Positions 8,791 to 17,090 of a stretch of DNA of 64,000 nt are shown here, one piece after another. The notes beneath the pieces were generated by a model, which had not been told where the DNA came from, did no database searches, and worked only from the letters and a program-made list of their open reading frames with translations. Where the stretch lies: assembly GCA_021324155.1 (NCBI GenBank), contig JAJPJQ010000016.1, positions 88,994 to 152,993 on the forward strand, in the 5' to 3' direction. A program made the translations under genes and the position numbers. The first letter of the stretch is position 1, and each line of letters starts with the position of its first letter. The stretch comes from Pseudomonadota bacterium (GTDB lineage: Bacteria > Desulfobacterota > Binatia > UBA9968).

Positions 8791-9216
8791 GTGGGTGCGG
8801 TGAAGGTGGGGAAGAAAATAGCGGCCGTAGGCACGTTGTTCTGTCTCGTCTGGGCGGCCGGATGCTCGACGACGACGGGGCGCAAGGGATTGGGACCGCG
8901 TCCGGGCTCGCCGGAATATTACGCCGAGTTGAATTCCGGCGAGCCTAAGAAGCCGCCGCCGTGCTCGACGTGGCTGAACCGCGGCCGCGCGGGCGGAACG
9001 GTCGGCAGCGTCGTAGGCTTCATCGCGGCGAGCGCGATCGGAAGCCCGGTCCTAGGAATTCTCTTTCAGGTCGCCGGCTACGGCGCCGGCTTTGCCGCCG
9101 CCGACCCGTGCAAGAAAAACGGCGCAGCGACACAGACCGTGAAATCGGCCGACAGCGACACCAATATGCACGCTTCCGTGGCGTCTGCAAAAATAACCGA
9201 AGAAGAGTTAAAGTAG
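8791..9216 (+). CDS. Hypothetical lipoprotein with glycine-rich hydrophobic segment
   Basis: A 141-residue protein starting with GTG; the N-terminus has a lipobox ending 'VWAAGC' so the mature protein should be lipid-anchored at Cys 25. A Gly/Ala-rich stretch ('GGTVGSVVGFIAASAIGS' and following) resembles a glycine-zipper membrane segment. The tail is polar. It lies 13 bp after the LysM gene and 8 bp before tRNA-Arg. No family recognised. Confidence 0.7.
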   Translation: MGAVKVGKKIAAVGTLFCLVWAAGCSTTTGRKGLGPRPGSPEYYAELNSGEPKKPPPCSTWLNRGRAGGTVGSVVGFIAASAIGSPVLGILFQVAGYGAGFAAADPCKKNGAATQTVKSADSDTNMHASVASAKITEEELK

Positions 9217-9224
9217 GGGACGGA

Positions 9225-9301
9225 GCGCCCGTAGCTCAACTGGACAGAGCATCAGACTTCGGATCTGAGGGTTGGGGGTTCAAATCCCTCCGGGCGCGCC
9301 A
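9225..9301 (+). tRNA. tRNA-Arg (anticodon TCG)
   Basis: A complete cloverleaf can be read: acceptor GCGCCCG pairs with CGGGCGC, the D stem is GCTC/GAGC, the anticodon stem TCAGA/TCTGA encloses the loop CTTCGGA with anticodon TCG, and the T arm reads GGGGG-TTCAAAT-CCCTC. Discriminator G and an encoded CCA end at 9301. It reads CGA and, by wobble, possibly other CGN arginine codons. Confidence 0.95.
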
Positions 9302-9329
9302 GAGACCGGAGACCGTGACGCCGCCACCG

Positions 9330-10511
9330 TCATGTAAGCTTGACGGTCAACGGATTGTAAGAATAGAGCCACGCGTTTCGCGCCGCGCCTTCTTCGCGGC
9401 CAGCGAACTCCCGGCGAAGTTTCTCCTGATCGCGCATGTGAAACAACGTGCGGTTCGCGCTCGACCCGGCGACGATGCGCGAGGTCCGCTCGATTCGGTT
9501 GCGTTCGTACAAACGTAGCGCGTCGGCGACGGAGTCGGTCGATTGTAGAGCGCGAGTCAATACCGCGGCGTCCTCGATTGCCATCGCGGCGCCCTGCGCG
9601 AGGTAGGGCAGCGTGGCGTGGACCGCATCGCCAAGTAAAGTCGCGCGGCGCGTGCTCCACTGCTTGATCGGCGGCCGGTAGAACAGCGACCAACGGTAGC
9701 ACGTGTCTTTGTCGGCCTTGTCGATGACCGCCTGGATGTCTTCGTGCCAGCCCGCGAAGTCCGCCTTCAGCCGCTCCCACGGAAATTTCGCCGTCCAGGA
9801 TTCTTCGGACACCTCGTCGGTCTCGACGAGCCCGACGAAATTCAGCAAGTCGCCGCCTCTGAGATAATAACAAACGACATGTGCTCCGGGGCCCATCCAG
9901 ACCGACATGACCCGGCCCATGAAGCCCTCGGGCATGCGGCTCGAGGGCAGCGTCAAACGCCACGCGCCGTCGCCGGTATAAGTCGCCTGGTCCGCGCCCG
10001 CGATCTGGGCGCGGACGGCGGATTTGACGCCGTCCGCGCCGATGAGAAGGTCGCCCGCGGCCTTCGAGCCGTCGGCGAAGAAGACCTCGACGGCGCCCGC
10101 GGTTTCCTCGAAACCGACGGCGCGGCGGTTCAGTCGCACCACTCCGCTGTCGAAGTCCCGCGCCTTCGCGGCGAGCAGATCGTGGAGGTCGCCCCGGTGA
10201 AGCTGGTTGTAAGGCGCCCCGTTGAGCTTCTCGTGCTCGTCGGCGAGAGGAAATTGACCGATGATCTCGCCGGTATCGTACAGGCGAAAGACATAAGCGC
10301 CGGGACGGACCGAAAGTTTATCAATGGCTTCACCAAGGCCAAGATGGTTGAGAACATGCATCGCGTTGGCGCTGAGCTGTATGCCCGCGCCGATCTCGCT
10401 AAGTCGCGGCGCCTGCTCGTAGACCTCGACGTCGTAACCCGCCTTCATGAGGCAGGAGGCCGCCGTGAGGCCGCCGATTCCGGCGCCGGCTATCAGAACC
10501 TTCTTGGCCAT
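9330..10511 (-). CDS. FAD-dependent aromatic monooxygenase (salicylate hydroxylase-like)
   Basis: This 393-residue class A flavoprotein monooxygenase would hydroxylate a phenolic acid using NAD(P)H and O2 in the cytosol. It has the Rossmann motif 'IAGAGIGGLTAASCL' at the N-terminus, the 'DG' loop 'LLIGADGVKSAVR' (about residue 160) and the FAD ribityl motif 'LLGDAVHATLPYLAQGAAM' (about residue 290). It resembles salicylate 1-hydroxylase and 3-hydroxybenzoate 6-hydroxylase; which ring position is attacked cannot be told. It stands alone, convergent with the tRNA and divergent from a solute-binding protein gene 374 bp away. Confidence 0.88.
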   Translation of the reverse strand: MAKKVLIAGAGIGGLTAASCLMKAGYDVEVYEQAPRLSEIGAGIQLSANAMHVLNHLGLGEAIDKLSVRPGAYVFRLYDTGEIIGQFPLADEHEKLNGAPYNQLHRGDLHDLLAAKARDFDSGVVRLNRRAVGFEETAGAVEVFFADGSKAAGDLLIGADGVKSAVRAQIAGADQATYTGDGAWRLTLPSSRMPEGFMGRVMSVWMGPGAHVVCYYLRGGDLLNFVGLVETDEVSEESWTAKFPWERLKADFAGWHEDIQAVIDKADKDTCYRWSLFYRPPIKQWSTRRATLLGDAVHATLPYLAQGAAMAIEDAAVLTRALQSTDSVADALRLYERNRIERTSRIVAGSSANRTLFHMRDQEKLRREFAGREEGAARNAWLYSYNPLTVKLT

Positions 10512-10885
10512 GAACCAAATGCAGGGCCGTAACCGAAGAACATTGACTTGATAGCGCGCCCGTTCGCGGATGCGAATGCGCTCAGCGCATAATTGTGACG
10601 AGCGATATTGAAGTTAGGTTTTTGCAGATACGCTATCTTATCAGAGGCGTGCTTAAACATTGTGGCGACCTATGGCGCAAGAGTACCCGGGCCGGCAAAC
10701 CGACGCAAGCAGCGCGTCCTCGAATTTGTTCCCACGCTTTTTTCCTGACGCTATGGAACAACATGGAACAGCCAACCAGGAATTCTCGCGAAGTTAAAAA
10801 CCGGGATTTGCTTAATAGCTTTCCATGCTGGTATGGACAGGGACGCGAAATTGTCGCAAGAGGCGATAGGAGGAGATTTCTCAGG
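10512..10885. other. Intergenic region, divergent
   Basis: This 374-bp stretch lies between the FAD monooxygenase and the binding-protein gene. It is less GC-rich than the genes. An open frame upstream of the binding-protein ATG is not supported, because the signal peptide and AGGAGGAG ribosome site place the start at 10886. It must hold the promoters of both genes, but I see no convincing -35/-10 pair, hairpin or RNA gene. Confidence 0.5.
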
Positions 10886-11872
10886 ATGAAAAATCTTTTG
10901 TTCATCGCCGGCGTATTGGTTTATTTATTGGCCGCTTCCAGCTCGCACGCGGCCGACTCGCTTCCCAAAGTCGTCACCGCCTTCGCCAGTTTCAGCGAGA
11001 AAGAGGCGGCGATTTTCGTCGCCGAAGACCAAGGGCTATTCCGTAAACATGGGCTGGACGTAAAACATGTCTATGTCTCCAGCGGTTCGCTGGCGATTTC
11101 CGCCCTTGTGTCAGGCGATGCGCAGTTCTACACAGGCTCACCGACCGGCGCGACCCTCGGCGCGGTGGCGGGAGGATTGGACGCGGTCTTCATCGCCGGT
11201 TTGATCAATAAGCTCAACGGCGCATTCGTGGCGGACGCATCGATCAAGACCCCGGCCGATTTGAAAAATAAAACTCTCGGCGTGCAGAGCATCGGCGGCG
11301 GCGTGTGGGTGCTGACGATGCTGACGCTCAATCATTGGGGGCTCGATCCCAAGCGGGACAACATCAACTTTCGGGTTCTGGGAGATTTTACCGTACTGAC
11401 GCAGGCGCTTTCGTCCCACGTCATCGACGGCACCTATTTGACGTATACCTACGCGACAAAAATGGAGCGCCAGGGATTCCGCATCCTCGCCGATTTATCG
11501 AAGCTGCCGGTGCCGTACCAGAACACCGGCGTTATCGCACGACGCAGTTTCATCAACGCCGCGCCGGAAGTCGGGGAGCGGTTCGTCAGGGCGCTGAGCG
11601 ACGGTGTTGTCTTTGCGATGGATCCCGCCAACAAGGCCGCGGTGATGAAGAGCCTGGCCCGTGGCCTGCGTTTACCGCGAACCGAAGACGCGCTGGAAGG
11701 CTACGAGGGGATGCTGACGCTTTATCAGCGGCGGATCTATCCGACGATCGAAGGCATACGTAACGCCATTCAAGTCATCGGAACCACAAACGAGAAGATT
11801 CGCGCCTTAAAGGCGGAAAATCTCGTGGACGACAGATTTGTCAAAAAGTTGGAACAGGAAGGGCGCTTTTGA
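10886..11872 (+). CDS. ABC transporter substrate-binding protein (NMT1/THI5/SsuA-type)
   Basis: A 328-residue periplasmic binding protein. The signal peptide runs to 'SSSHAADSL', followed by the type II binding-protein fold: 'ADLKNKTLGVQSIGGG' at the hinge and 'GLFRKHGLDVKHVYVSSG' near the N-terminus. The ATG at 10886 is preceded by AGGAGGAG at about ten bases and begins a clean signal peptide. No permease or ATPase of the SsuBC type is near, so this is an orphan binding protein. Ligand unknown; relatives bind sulfonates, nitrate or pyrimidine thiamine precursors. Confidence 0.87.
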   Translation: MKNLLFIAGVLVYLLAASSSHAADSLPKVVTAFASFSEKEAAIFVAEDQGLFRKHGLDVKHVYVSSGSLAISALVSGDAQFYTGSPTGATLGAVAGGLDAVFIAGLINKLNGAFVADASIKTPADLKNKTLGVQSIGGGVWVLTMLTLNHWGLDPKRDNINFRVLGDFTVLTQALSSHVIDGTYLTYTYATKMERQGFRILADLSKLPVPYQNTGVIARRSFINAAPEVGERFVRALSDGVVFAMDPANKAAVMKSLARGLRLPRTEDALEGYEGMLTLYQRRIYPTIEGIRNAIQVIGTTNEKIRALKAENLVDDRFVKKLEQEGRF

Positions 11873-11918
11873 GCCGGGTTTGAGGCGTTCAATCTTCCGG
11901 GCGGACCGGCGAATCAAA

Positions 11919-11936
11919 GCTGAAAAATTTTTCAGC
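11919..11936. other. Perfect 18-bp palindrome in convergent gap
   Basis: GCTGAAAAATTTTTCAGC is a perfect inverted repeat lying between two convergent genes and overlapping the stop end of the leftward one. The A/T-rich centre makes either a bidirectional terminator or a protein-binding site possible. Confidence 0.4.
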
Positions 11937-12657
11937 GCGGCGAAGCGAGGCGGAGCGACGGCTTGCCGATGTGAATGTGCGCGCCCGTCGCCGATCCGGC
12001 GATTTTGCCGCGGAAGGCGATGAACGGGATGCCGGATTGCTTGAGATACTGCATCACCGCGCGGCCCTCCTCGCTGTCCGGATAAAGGGCCACGTCCATT
12101 GCGTTGTGATGGTCGAAGCCCATGCGGTCGTGCGCGGCCGTCTGACCGCGGGCGCTGACGGGCAGCGCGCGGCCGAAACGCGCCAGGAAAAAACTCTCGA
12201 TCTTTCCGGCATCGCTGACCGACCAAGCGGTCTGGCCGTTGTAGCGTACGAGCAAGGCGCTGTCTTCGTAGCCCCCCTTGCCGAGCGGCGGCGCGGTCCG
12301 AGCCACGGCTTCCGTCAACGCGAGGTCGTCTTCGAGTATCCACCGCTGGATTTCGGTAATATTCGTCCGTGTCCTGACTACGTCCCGCACTGCCATCCTG
12401 ACATATACCTCGGCAAGCTCCCCGTCCTGGTAGAGCTTTTTCCTGCGCGCGTACTCGGCGATCTGGATTTTCAACTGCTCCTCGTAGGCGGCGAGAAGCC
12501 GCTCGTAGCCTTCGCGCGATGTCTTCATGCGCTCGGCTATCTCGGTCGAAGCACGCCCGCGCGGATCGGCGGCCTGCGCCGGGATTACTGTGGCGAAGAT
12601 AGCAGTTATGACCGCAGCGATGCAGAAATATGCGGCGGCTGAAGACATGTCCCGCAA
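11932..12657 (-). CDS. Secreted protein with putative M15-like metallopeptidase domain
   Basis: A 241-residue exported protein: signal peptide ending near 'VIPAQAADP', a charged helical/coiled-coil region (about 40-110), then a C-terminal domain. That domain contains 'HDRMGFDHHNAMDVAL' and 'GSATGAHIHIGKPS', a His/Asp plus H-x-H layout like LAS/M15 zinc peptidases (D-Ala-D-Ala carboxypeptidase type). I infer peptidoglycan or peptide hydrolysis but cannot confirm the fold. A second ATG lies three codons inside. It is convergent with the preceding binding-protein gene. Confidence 0.75.
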   Translation of the reverse strand: MRDMSSAAAYFCIAAVITAIFATVIPAQAADPRGRASTEIAERMKTSREGYERLLAAYEEQLKIQIAEYARRKKLYQDGELAEVYVRMAVRDVVRTRTNITEIQRWILEDDLALTEAVARTAPPLGKGGYEDSALLVRYNGQTAWSVSDAGKIESFFLARFGRALPVSARGQTAAHDRMGFDHHNAMDVALYPDSEEGRAVMQYLKQSGIPFIAFRGKIAGSATGAHIHIGKPSLRLASPR

Positions 12658-12733
12658 GGCTACAATGTCATAGGACGCAATTCAACTAACGGCAAATCAG
12701 CGTTTTACTACCGGTTTGCGCTATAAAAGCGAT

Positions 12734-12764
12734 GGCGGAGGCGGTATTTGCGACCGCCTCCGCC
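12734..12764. terminator. Strong hairpin, probable bidirectional terminator
   Basis: GGCGGAGGCGG and CCGCCTCCGCC form an 11-bp perfect stem around a 9-base loop, flanked by AAAAGC on the left and GCTTTC on the right. It lies 33 bp past the end of the leftward propeller gene, where it would be read with a U-rich tail. Confidence 0.6.
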
Positions 12765-12797
12765 GCTTTCATTTCGCTTTAGAAGTTCTTGTAAACA

Positions 12798-14222
12798 CTA
12801 TGGAATCTGTCCGTAAACACCGAAGCCTCCCGACTCCGGCGGATTGGTTGCCGTAAACGGCGCGTTCGTCGTCGTCAGCGGCACGTAGACCCGGTTGCGA
12901 ACGATTCTGCAGTCCTCTCCGAAGTGATTGCCGTTGTCGGCACGGTGGCTGCTCTTACTATGTTCGTTGCTGTTTTCATTCCCGTTATCGTCGCCGTTGT
13001 CGCATTGTTGGGCATAAACGGCCGCGACCGAATGCGAAGTGCGCGTCGTCAGAATGTTCTGCACAAAAGTCGGCGCGCCGGGGCCGGTGTCGGCGGTTCC
13101 GGCATTGATGATCCCGAGACTCGGTTTGGCCGGTCCGCCGGTCAGGCCCGTCGTAGTCCAGCTCGACATCGCGAGATAGTAGTGATTGTCCCCGATGTTG
13201 TACCAGACCTCATCCGAGCCGCCGAGCTGCGTAAAGGTTTGCAGGATAGCGCCGGTAGTTGCTTTCATGATGATCGACTTCATCTGCGTACCGGCCGGCG
13301 CATCTCCACTGCAACCCAGGAGCAAATTCTGACGCGGCCCAAGGGTTAGTCCGTGGGGAAAGCAGTTTGTGCCGTCGACCGGCAAGACGTTCTCGATTAG
13401 CATCGTATGCGGATTGATAACGGCGATCTCGCCGCTGGCATGTACGGAAGTGTTGTGGTTCGCGGCGTTGATTGCACTCGTGCAAGGAATGGCAAGATAG
13501 AATCGATTAGTGGAATGGTTATAGACCGGCTGCTCGATGCCGCAGCCGAGCGCCTCCGGAATTTGGATCTTGCCGAGAACGGTGGGTGTGGAAGAGACAG
13601 AGATGAAAGCCACGAACAGATCGGCGTCGTCGTCCCACGCAACGAGCACCACATGGTCGTCGGGATCGAAGGCCATCTCGTCGGCTCTCTTGACGCCGCC
13701 GGCATTCACTACGGTCGGAACGGTCGTGGTGGGCACGCCGTTCGCGTTGAGCGGGTAAATCTTTACCGTGCCATCGCCGTCTCCCGCCCAGAGCTGGCGC
13801 GGGGAGCTCGTCGTCAGGACGCCATTCGGTCCCGAGGTATTTGAGCCCGGTTGGATGCCGACGAAGCCGCTCGCCGCGCCGATTATCGTATCGCTGTTCG
13901 TGTCCACGATATCGACGCTGAAGTTATTGCGATCGGCCATATAGAACTTTTGTGTCGACGGATCGAACCAGCTGATGTCGACGCTCCAGCGTCCGCTCGG
14001 GCTCGCCGCGAGCGTCGGGACGGTCGGGCAATTGGGATCAGCCACCGTGGCCGGCGGCGGCACTTCCGGCAGCCCCGGAGTTCCCGGGAAACCCGCCGTG
14101 CAGAGGGACGTGATTCGCACCGCGCGCACGCCATAGTTGGGCGCGTCGGCCGCGACGATCGTCGCGGTCGCTGCGATCATCGCCAACGACAAAACTAGCC
14201 TAACGTATCTCTTGGTCTTCAT
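12798..14222 (-). CDS. Secreted beta-propeller-like protein with Asn/Asp-rich insert
   Basis: A 474-residue exported protein. The signal peptide ends near 'TIVAADAPN', and GGAGG stands upstream of the ATG. Repeated strands such as 'QKFYMADRNNFSVDIVDTN', 'GDGDGTVKIYPLN' and 'SGEIAVINPHTMLIENVLP' resemble YVTN/NHL-type propeller blades. Between two Cys near residues 405 and 435 is a low-complexity Asp-Asn-Gly-Glu-Ser-His tract. No catalytic motif is visible and the function is unknown; propellers of this type bind ligands or proteins at the cell surface. It is 60 bp downstream of a small membrane-protein gene. Confidence 0.75.
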   Translation of the reverse strand: MKTKRYVRLVLSLAMIAATATIVAADAPNYGVRAVRITSLCTAGFPGTPGLPEVPPPATVADPNCPTVPTLAASPSGRWSVDISWFDPSTQKFYMADRNNFSVDIVDTNSDTIIGAASGFVGIQPGSNTSGPNGVLTTSSPRQLWAGDGDGTVKIYPLNANGVPTTTVPTVVNAGGVKRADEMAFDPDDHVVLVAWDDDADLFVAFISVSSTPTVLGKIQIPEALGCGIEQPVYNHSTNRFYLAIPCTSAINAANHNTSVHASGEIAVINPHTMLIENVLPVDGTNCFPHGLTLGPRQNLLLGCSGDAPAGTQMKSIIMKATTGAILQTFTQLGGSDEVWYNIGDNHYYLAMSSWTTTGLTGGPAKPSLGIINAGTADTGPGAPTFVQNILTTRTSHSVAAVYAQQCDNGDDNGNENSNEHSKSSHRADNGNHFGEDCRIVRNRVYVPLTTTNAPFTATNPPESGGFGVYGQIP

Positions 14223-14282
14223 GATGCCTCCTTTGCAATCGGTCGAATTGTAAGCGAATCCAACGAGACCAATCGGAAGGAG

Positions 14283-14627
14283 TCAGTCCGGAATGGCGTC
14301 GCGCGGCAGGCCGACACGATAGCCGTGCGCGCGCGCGGAGATGAGAGGAGAAGACGGGAGTTTGTCCGAATTCTGGGGCTGGGCCCAGAGAGCTGTCGGC
14401 CCGGGAGCGATAAGCGCTGCGTCCCACAAATCCGCGCGCGCGGGGCGATGCGGGGCTTCTGCTTCGGCGGGCGTCTCCGCCGCAATCACCGCGCGCTCGG
14501 TCGGATTCAAGACCGCCGATAGGTTGGACCCGTCGAGATCGAGCACGTCGAAAAAAATATAGGAGAGGACGAACACCATGCAGACGGCGTGCAGGAAGGG
14601 AAGGAGACGTGAGCGGTGAGAATGCAT
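14283..14627 (-). CDS. Small conserved membrane-anchored protein
   Basis: A 114-residue protein with one N-terminal hydrophobic helix ('LLPFLHAVCMVFVLSYIFF') followed by 'DVLDLDGSNL', which I believe recurs in small proteins of uncultured proteobacteria, then a polar Pro-rich tail. No enzyme motif. It precedes the secreted propeller gene on the same strand and is divergent from ilvA. The lack of a recognised domain keeps this tentative, but the helix and conserved-looking segment make it better than a chance frame. Confidence 0.6.
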   Translation of the reverse strand: MHSHRSRLLPFLHAVCMVFVLSYIFFDVLDLDGSNLSAVLNPTERAVIAAETPAEAEAPHRPARADLWDAALIAPGPTALWAQPQNSDKLPSSPLISARAHGYRVGLPRDAIPD

Positions 14628-14671
14628 GAGCCCCGCTTGTCTAAAAGTCGGCCCATGATAGTCACCCTTGC

Positions 14672-14692
14672 GTTTACAGCAACCGGGTAAAC
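14672..14692. promoter_or_regulatory. Inverted repeat GTTTAC-N9-GTAAAC in divergent spacer
   Basis: The repeat lies in the 149-bp gap between the divergent small membrane-protein gene and ilvA. A further partial half-site GTAAAT follows about 20 bp on. The layout fits an operator for a dimeric regulator controlling one or both genes; no regulator is identified. Confidence 0.3.
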
Positions 14693-14776
14693 ACCCTAAT
14701 CCGCTAAATGTAAATACCTGATGCGCCGCGCCGCCTTTGTAGCCAATCCGGCGTCGGCCGGTTATGATGAAAAGCG

Positions 14777-15991
14777 ATGATCGTTCTGCAGGACATTCAG
14801 CGTGCGCGCGAGCGCATTCGCGACCGCATTTACATATCTCCCTGCGCGGCTTCCGAGACGATTAGCCGAATGACCGGCGCGCGGGTTTTTTTCAAGCTGG
14901 AGAACCTGCAGGTGACGGGCTCCTTTAAGGAGCGCGGCGCGCTCAACAAGCTCGCGACACTTAGCGCCGATGAGCGGAGGCGCGGCGTTATCACCGCGAG
15001 CGCCGGCAATCACGGTATGGCGGTCGCGTTCCACACGCAGCGGCTCGGCATCAATGCTACGGTGGTGATGCCGACGCAGGCCCCGCTCATCAAGCTCACG
15101 CAGGTGCGCGGGTACGGCGCCGAGGCGCGATTGTTCGGCGCCGACTACGACGCGGCCTTCGCCGAGGCGGAAAAAATCGCGCGCGAGCGCGATCTTGCTT
15201 ATATCCATCCGTTCGACGATGAACTGATCGTCGCAGGGCAGGGGACGGTCGGGCTCGAGTTGCACGAGCAGAGTCCTGATCTCGATGCAGTCGTCGTCCC
15301 GGTCGGCGGAGGAGGTCTTATCGCCGGCATCGCGGTCGCGCTGAAAGCATTGCATCCTGAAATCCGGATAATCGGCGTGCAGTGCGAGCGCGTTCCGTCG
15401 ATGCGGGCGGCGCTGGAAAACGGCCGGCCGGTGCAGGTTCCGCCGGCGACGACGATCGCGGACGGCATCTCGGTGCGCGCGGTCGGCGCGATACCGTTCG
15501 AGATCGCGCGCCGCAATGTTGACGAGATCGTGACTGTCAGCGAAGGCGAAATCGCTCAAGCCGTGCTGCAGTTATTGGAGATCGAGAAGACGGTCGCCGA
15601 GGGCGCCGCCGCCGTGAGCCTCGCGGCGCTCGTACATAAGAAAATATCCCTACCCGGGAAAAACGTCGTCTTGGTGATTTCGGGCGGCAACATCGACGTC
15701 AATCTCGTTTCCCGCATCATCGAGAGAGGCTTGGTCGAAGACGGCCGCCTAGCGGAGATATCGGTGATTCTCCCCGATCGTCCCGGGTCGCTCGCACGGC
15801 TCGCCGCATGCGTCGCGGCGCAGGGCGCCAACGTCCTGAGCGCGGAGCACGGACGCGGATTCGCCGATGTCGCCATCGGCGAGACGGAGATCCGGTTCGT
15901 AATAGAGACGACGGGAAGGGGACATATCGAGCAGATACGCGCGGCTCTCAAAAAGGAAGGCTTTCGCATCCCTTTGCCGACGGGGAAATAG
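14777..15991 (+). CDS. ilvA: Threonine ammonia-lyase (threonine deaminase)
   Basis: A PLP enzyme converting threonine to 2-oxobutanoate and ammonia, first step of isoleucine synthesis or a catabolic equivalent. PLP lysine lies in 'TGSFKERGA' (Lys 51), the phosphate-binding Gly loop is 'PVGGGGLIAG', and 'SGGNID' is the Ser region that contacts the PLP ring. A single C-terminal ACT domain (about 325-400, starting 'EISVILPDRPGSLARL') matches the 400-residue short form. The next gene, a stand-alone Lrp/AsnC-type effector domain, fits amino-acid-responsive control nearby. Confidence 0.94.
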   Translation: MIVLQDIQRARERIRDRIYISPCAASETISRMTGARVFFKLENLQVTGSFKERGALNKLATLSADERRRGVITASAGNHGMAVAFHTQRLGINATVVMPTQAPLIKLTQVRGYGAEARLFGADYDAAFAEAEKIARERDLAYIHPFDDELIVAGQGTVGLELHEQSPDLDAVVVPVGGGGLIAGIAVALKALHPEIRIIGVQCERVPSMRAALENGRPVQVPPATTIADGISVRAVGAIPFEIARRNVDEIVTVSEGEIAQAVLQLLEIEKTVAEGAAAVSLAALVHKKISLPGKNVVLVISGGNIDVNLVSRIIERGLVEDGRLAEISVILPDRPGSLARLAACVAAQGANVLSAEHGRGFADVAIGETEIRFVIETTGRGHIEQIRAALKKEGFRIPLPTGK

Positions 15992-16005
15992 CCGGCCCAA
16001 GCGTC

Positions 16006-16033
16006 TTGACAGTCTTGCATCCGCCGATATGGT
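16006..16033 (+). promoter_or_regulatory. Putative sigma-70 promoter of the Lrp/AsnC-domain gene
   Basis: TTGACA (16006-16011) and TATGGT (16028-16033) are spaced 16 bp apart, 27 bp upstream of the ATG, with GGGAGGGG as ribosome site between. Confidence 0.55.
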
Positions 16034-16060
16034 GAACTCAATTCGTCGGGAGGGGTTGCC

Positions 16061-16342
16061 ATGATGACCGCGATCGTCCTGCTCAACACCCATAGGGACA
16101 AGGTGAACGACGTCGCCGAGCGTATCGCGGATCTCGACGGCGTAACCGAAGTTTATTCGGTCGCCGGCCGATATGATCTCGCCGCGATCGTGCGGGTGAA
16201 GGACGACGAGCGGCTTGCCGAGGTCGTAACGCGTGACATTCGCAGGATCGAGGGCATCGAGAAATCCGAGTCGCTGATCGCCTTTCGCGTCTACTCCCGG
16301 CACGACCTGGAGCGGATGTTCTCGATCGGCTTCGAATCGTAA
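16061..16342 (+). CDS. Stand-alone Lrp/AsnC ligand-binding (RAM) domain protein
   Basis: This 93-residue protein is only the alpha-beta effector domain of Lrp/AsnC regulators, without the helix-turn-helix. The pattern 'VNDVAERIADLDGVTEVYSVAGRYDLAAIVRV' and 'IRRIEGIEKSESLIAF' is typical of the RAM (ACT-like) fold that oligomerises and binds amino acids. Family members of this short type can modulate full-length Lrp proteins by hetero-oligomer formation. It follows ilvA by 69 bp with its own promoter-like sequence. ATG has two Met in tandem. Confidence 0.9.
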   Translation: MMTAIVLLNTHRDKVNDVAERIADLDGVTEVYSVAGRYDLAAIVRVKDDERLAEVVTRDIRRIEGIEKSESLIAFRVYSRHDLERMFSIGFES

Positions 16343-16473
16343 CGTTTTTCCTTCTTTTAACCCTTCGTGTCACGTTTTGCCCCTCGATTTCCCTAAACCA
16401 TTTGTGATAAGCAACCCGAAGTTTCACTAGCACCACCGGCTCCACCGGGGAGGGTCCACATGGCAGTAAGCAA

Positions 16474-17009
16474 TTGTCCGGTCGGGTCACATTCGCCCGG
16501 AAAGCGGAATGGCAATGTCGAAGAGCGCGCCTGGGCGCTGAAGCTGATATTTGTGTTTTGGCCTTGTTGCTTCCAGGCGCAAGCCTTGCCGCCGAAAGCA
16601 GGGCGACGGCATCTGACAGCACTCCAGCGTGTTCGATAGTTCGCCGAAGACGGCTCGACCTTCCAGTGAAGCTGGGACAGCGCGGCGAAGTTTCACGCTG
16701 TGCAGCCCGTCAAGGCGTCGACAACGCGGCATCTCACTGATCTCGTCCAACGGTGGAGAGACTTTGCGCATAGGGACGAGCCAAATTATCCAGTGATACA
16801 GCAGCGGAATCACAGGAAGCGTCAAAATCGAACTCCTTCAAAACGGGACGTGGAAGACGATCATCAAGAAGACCCCGAATGACGGCATTTAAAAGTGGAA
16901 GGTCAAAAAGCCCGCCGGCAACAATGCGCAGATTCGCGTCTGTAGTATCGCCTCGCCCATCGTCTGCGCTACCAGTGCGGGCGTCTTCACCATCGCAGCT
17001 AAGAAGTAA
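16474..17009 (+). pseudogene. Decayed secreted protein with Kre9/KNH-like (Ser-Thr-rich GPI-type) Ig domain
   Basis: Two remnants lie in this otherwise gene-free stretch. One frame encodes a signal-peptide-like segment 'VLALLLPGASLAAES' near 16550-16600. A second frame, from 16731 to the TAA at 17007-17009, encodes a near-complete beta-sandwich domain: 'SSNGGETLRIGTSQII', 'GSVKIELLQNG' and a tail ending 'SAGVFTIAAKK'. That frame is broken by TGA at 16794 (at a normally Trp position) and TAA at 16890. The N-terminal fragment is in a different frame, so at least one frameshift also occurred. Known relatives are extracellular adhesion-like modules; here the gene looks dead. Confidence 0.7.
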
Positions 17010-17090
17010 CGCGATCGCTGGGGCAACCGACGTTTGCCTCGGTGTCACCATGTGATATGTGGTAACCAAGCCGTCCGCGGAGGAGAACAT

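Noticed and set aside
9225..9301. tRNA-Arg as an integration site of a genomic island
   Set aside because: No integrase gene or direct repeat of the tRNA 3' end was seen nearby.
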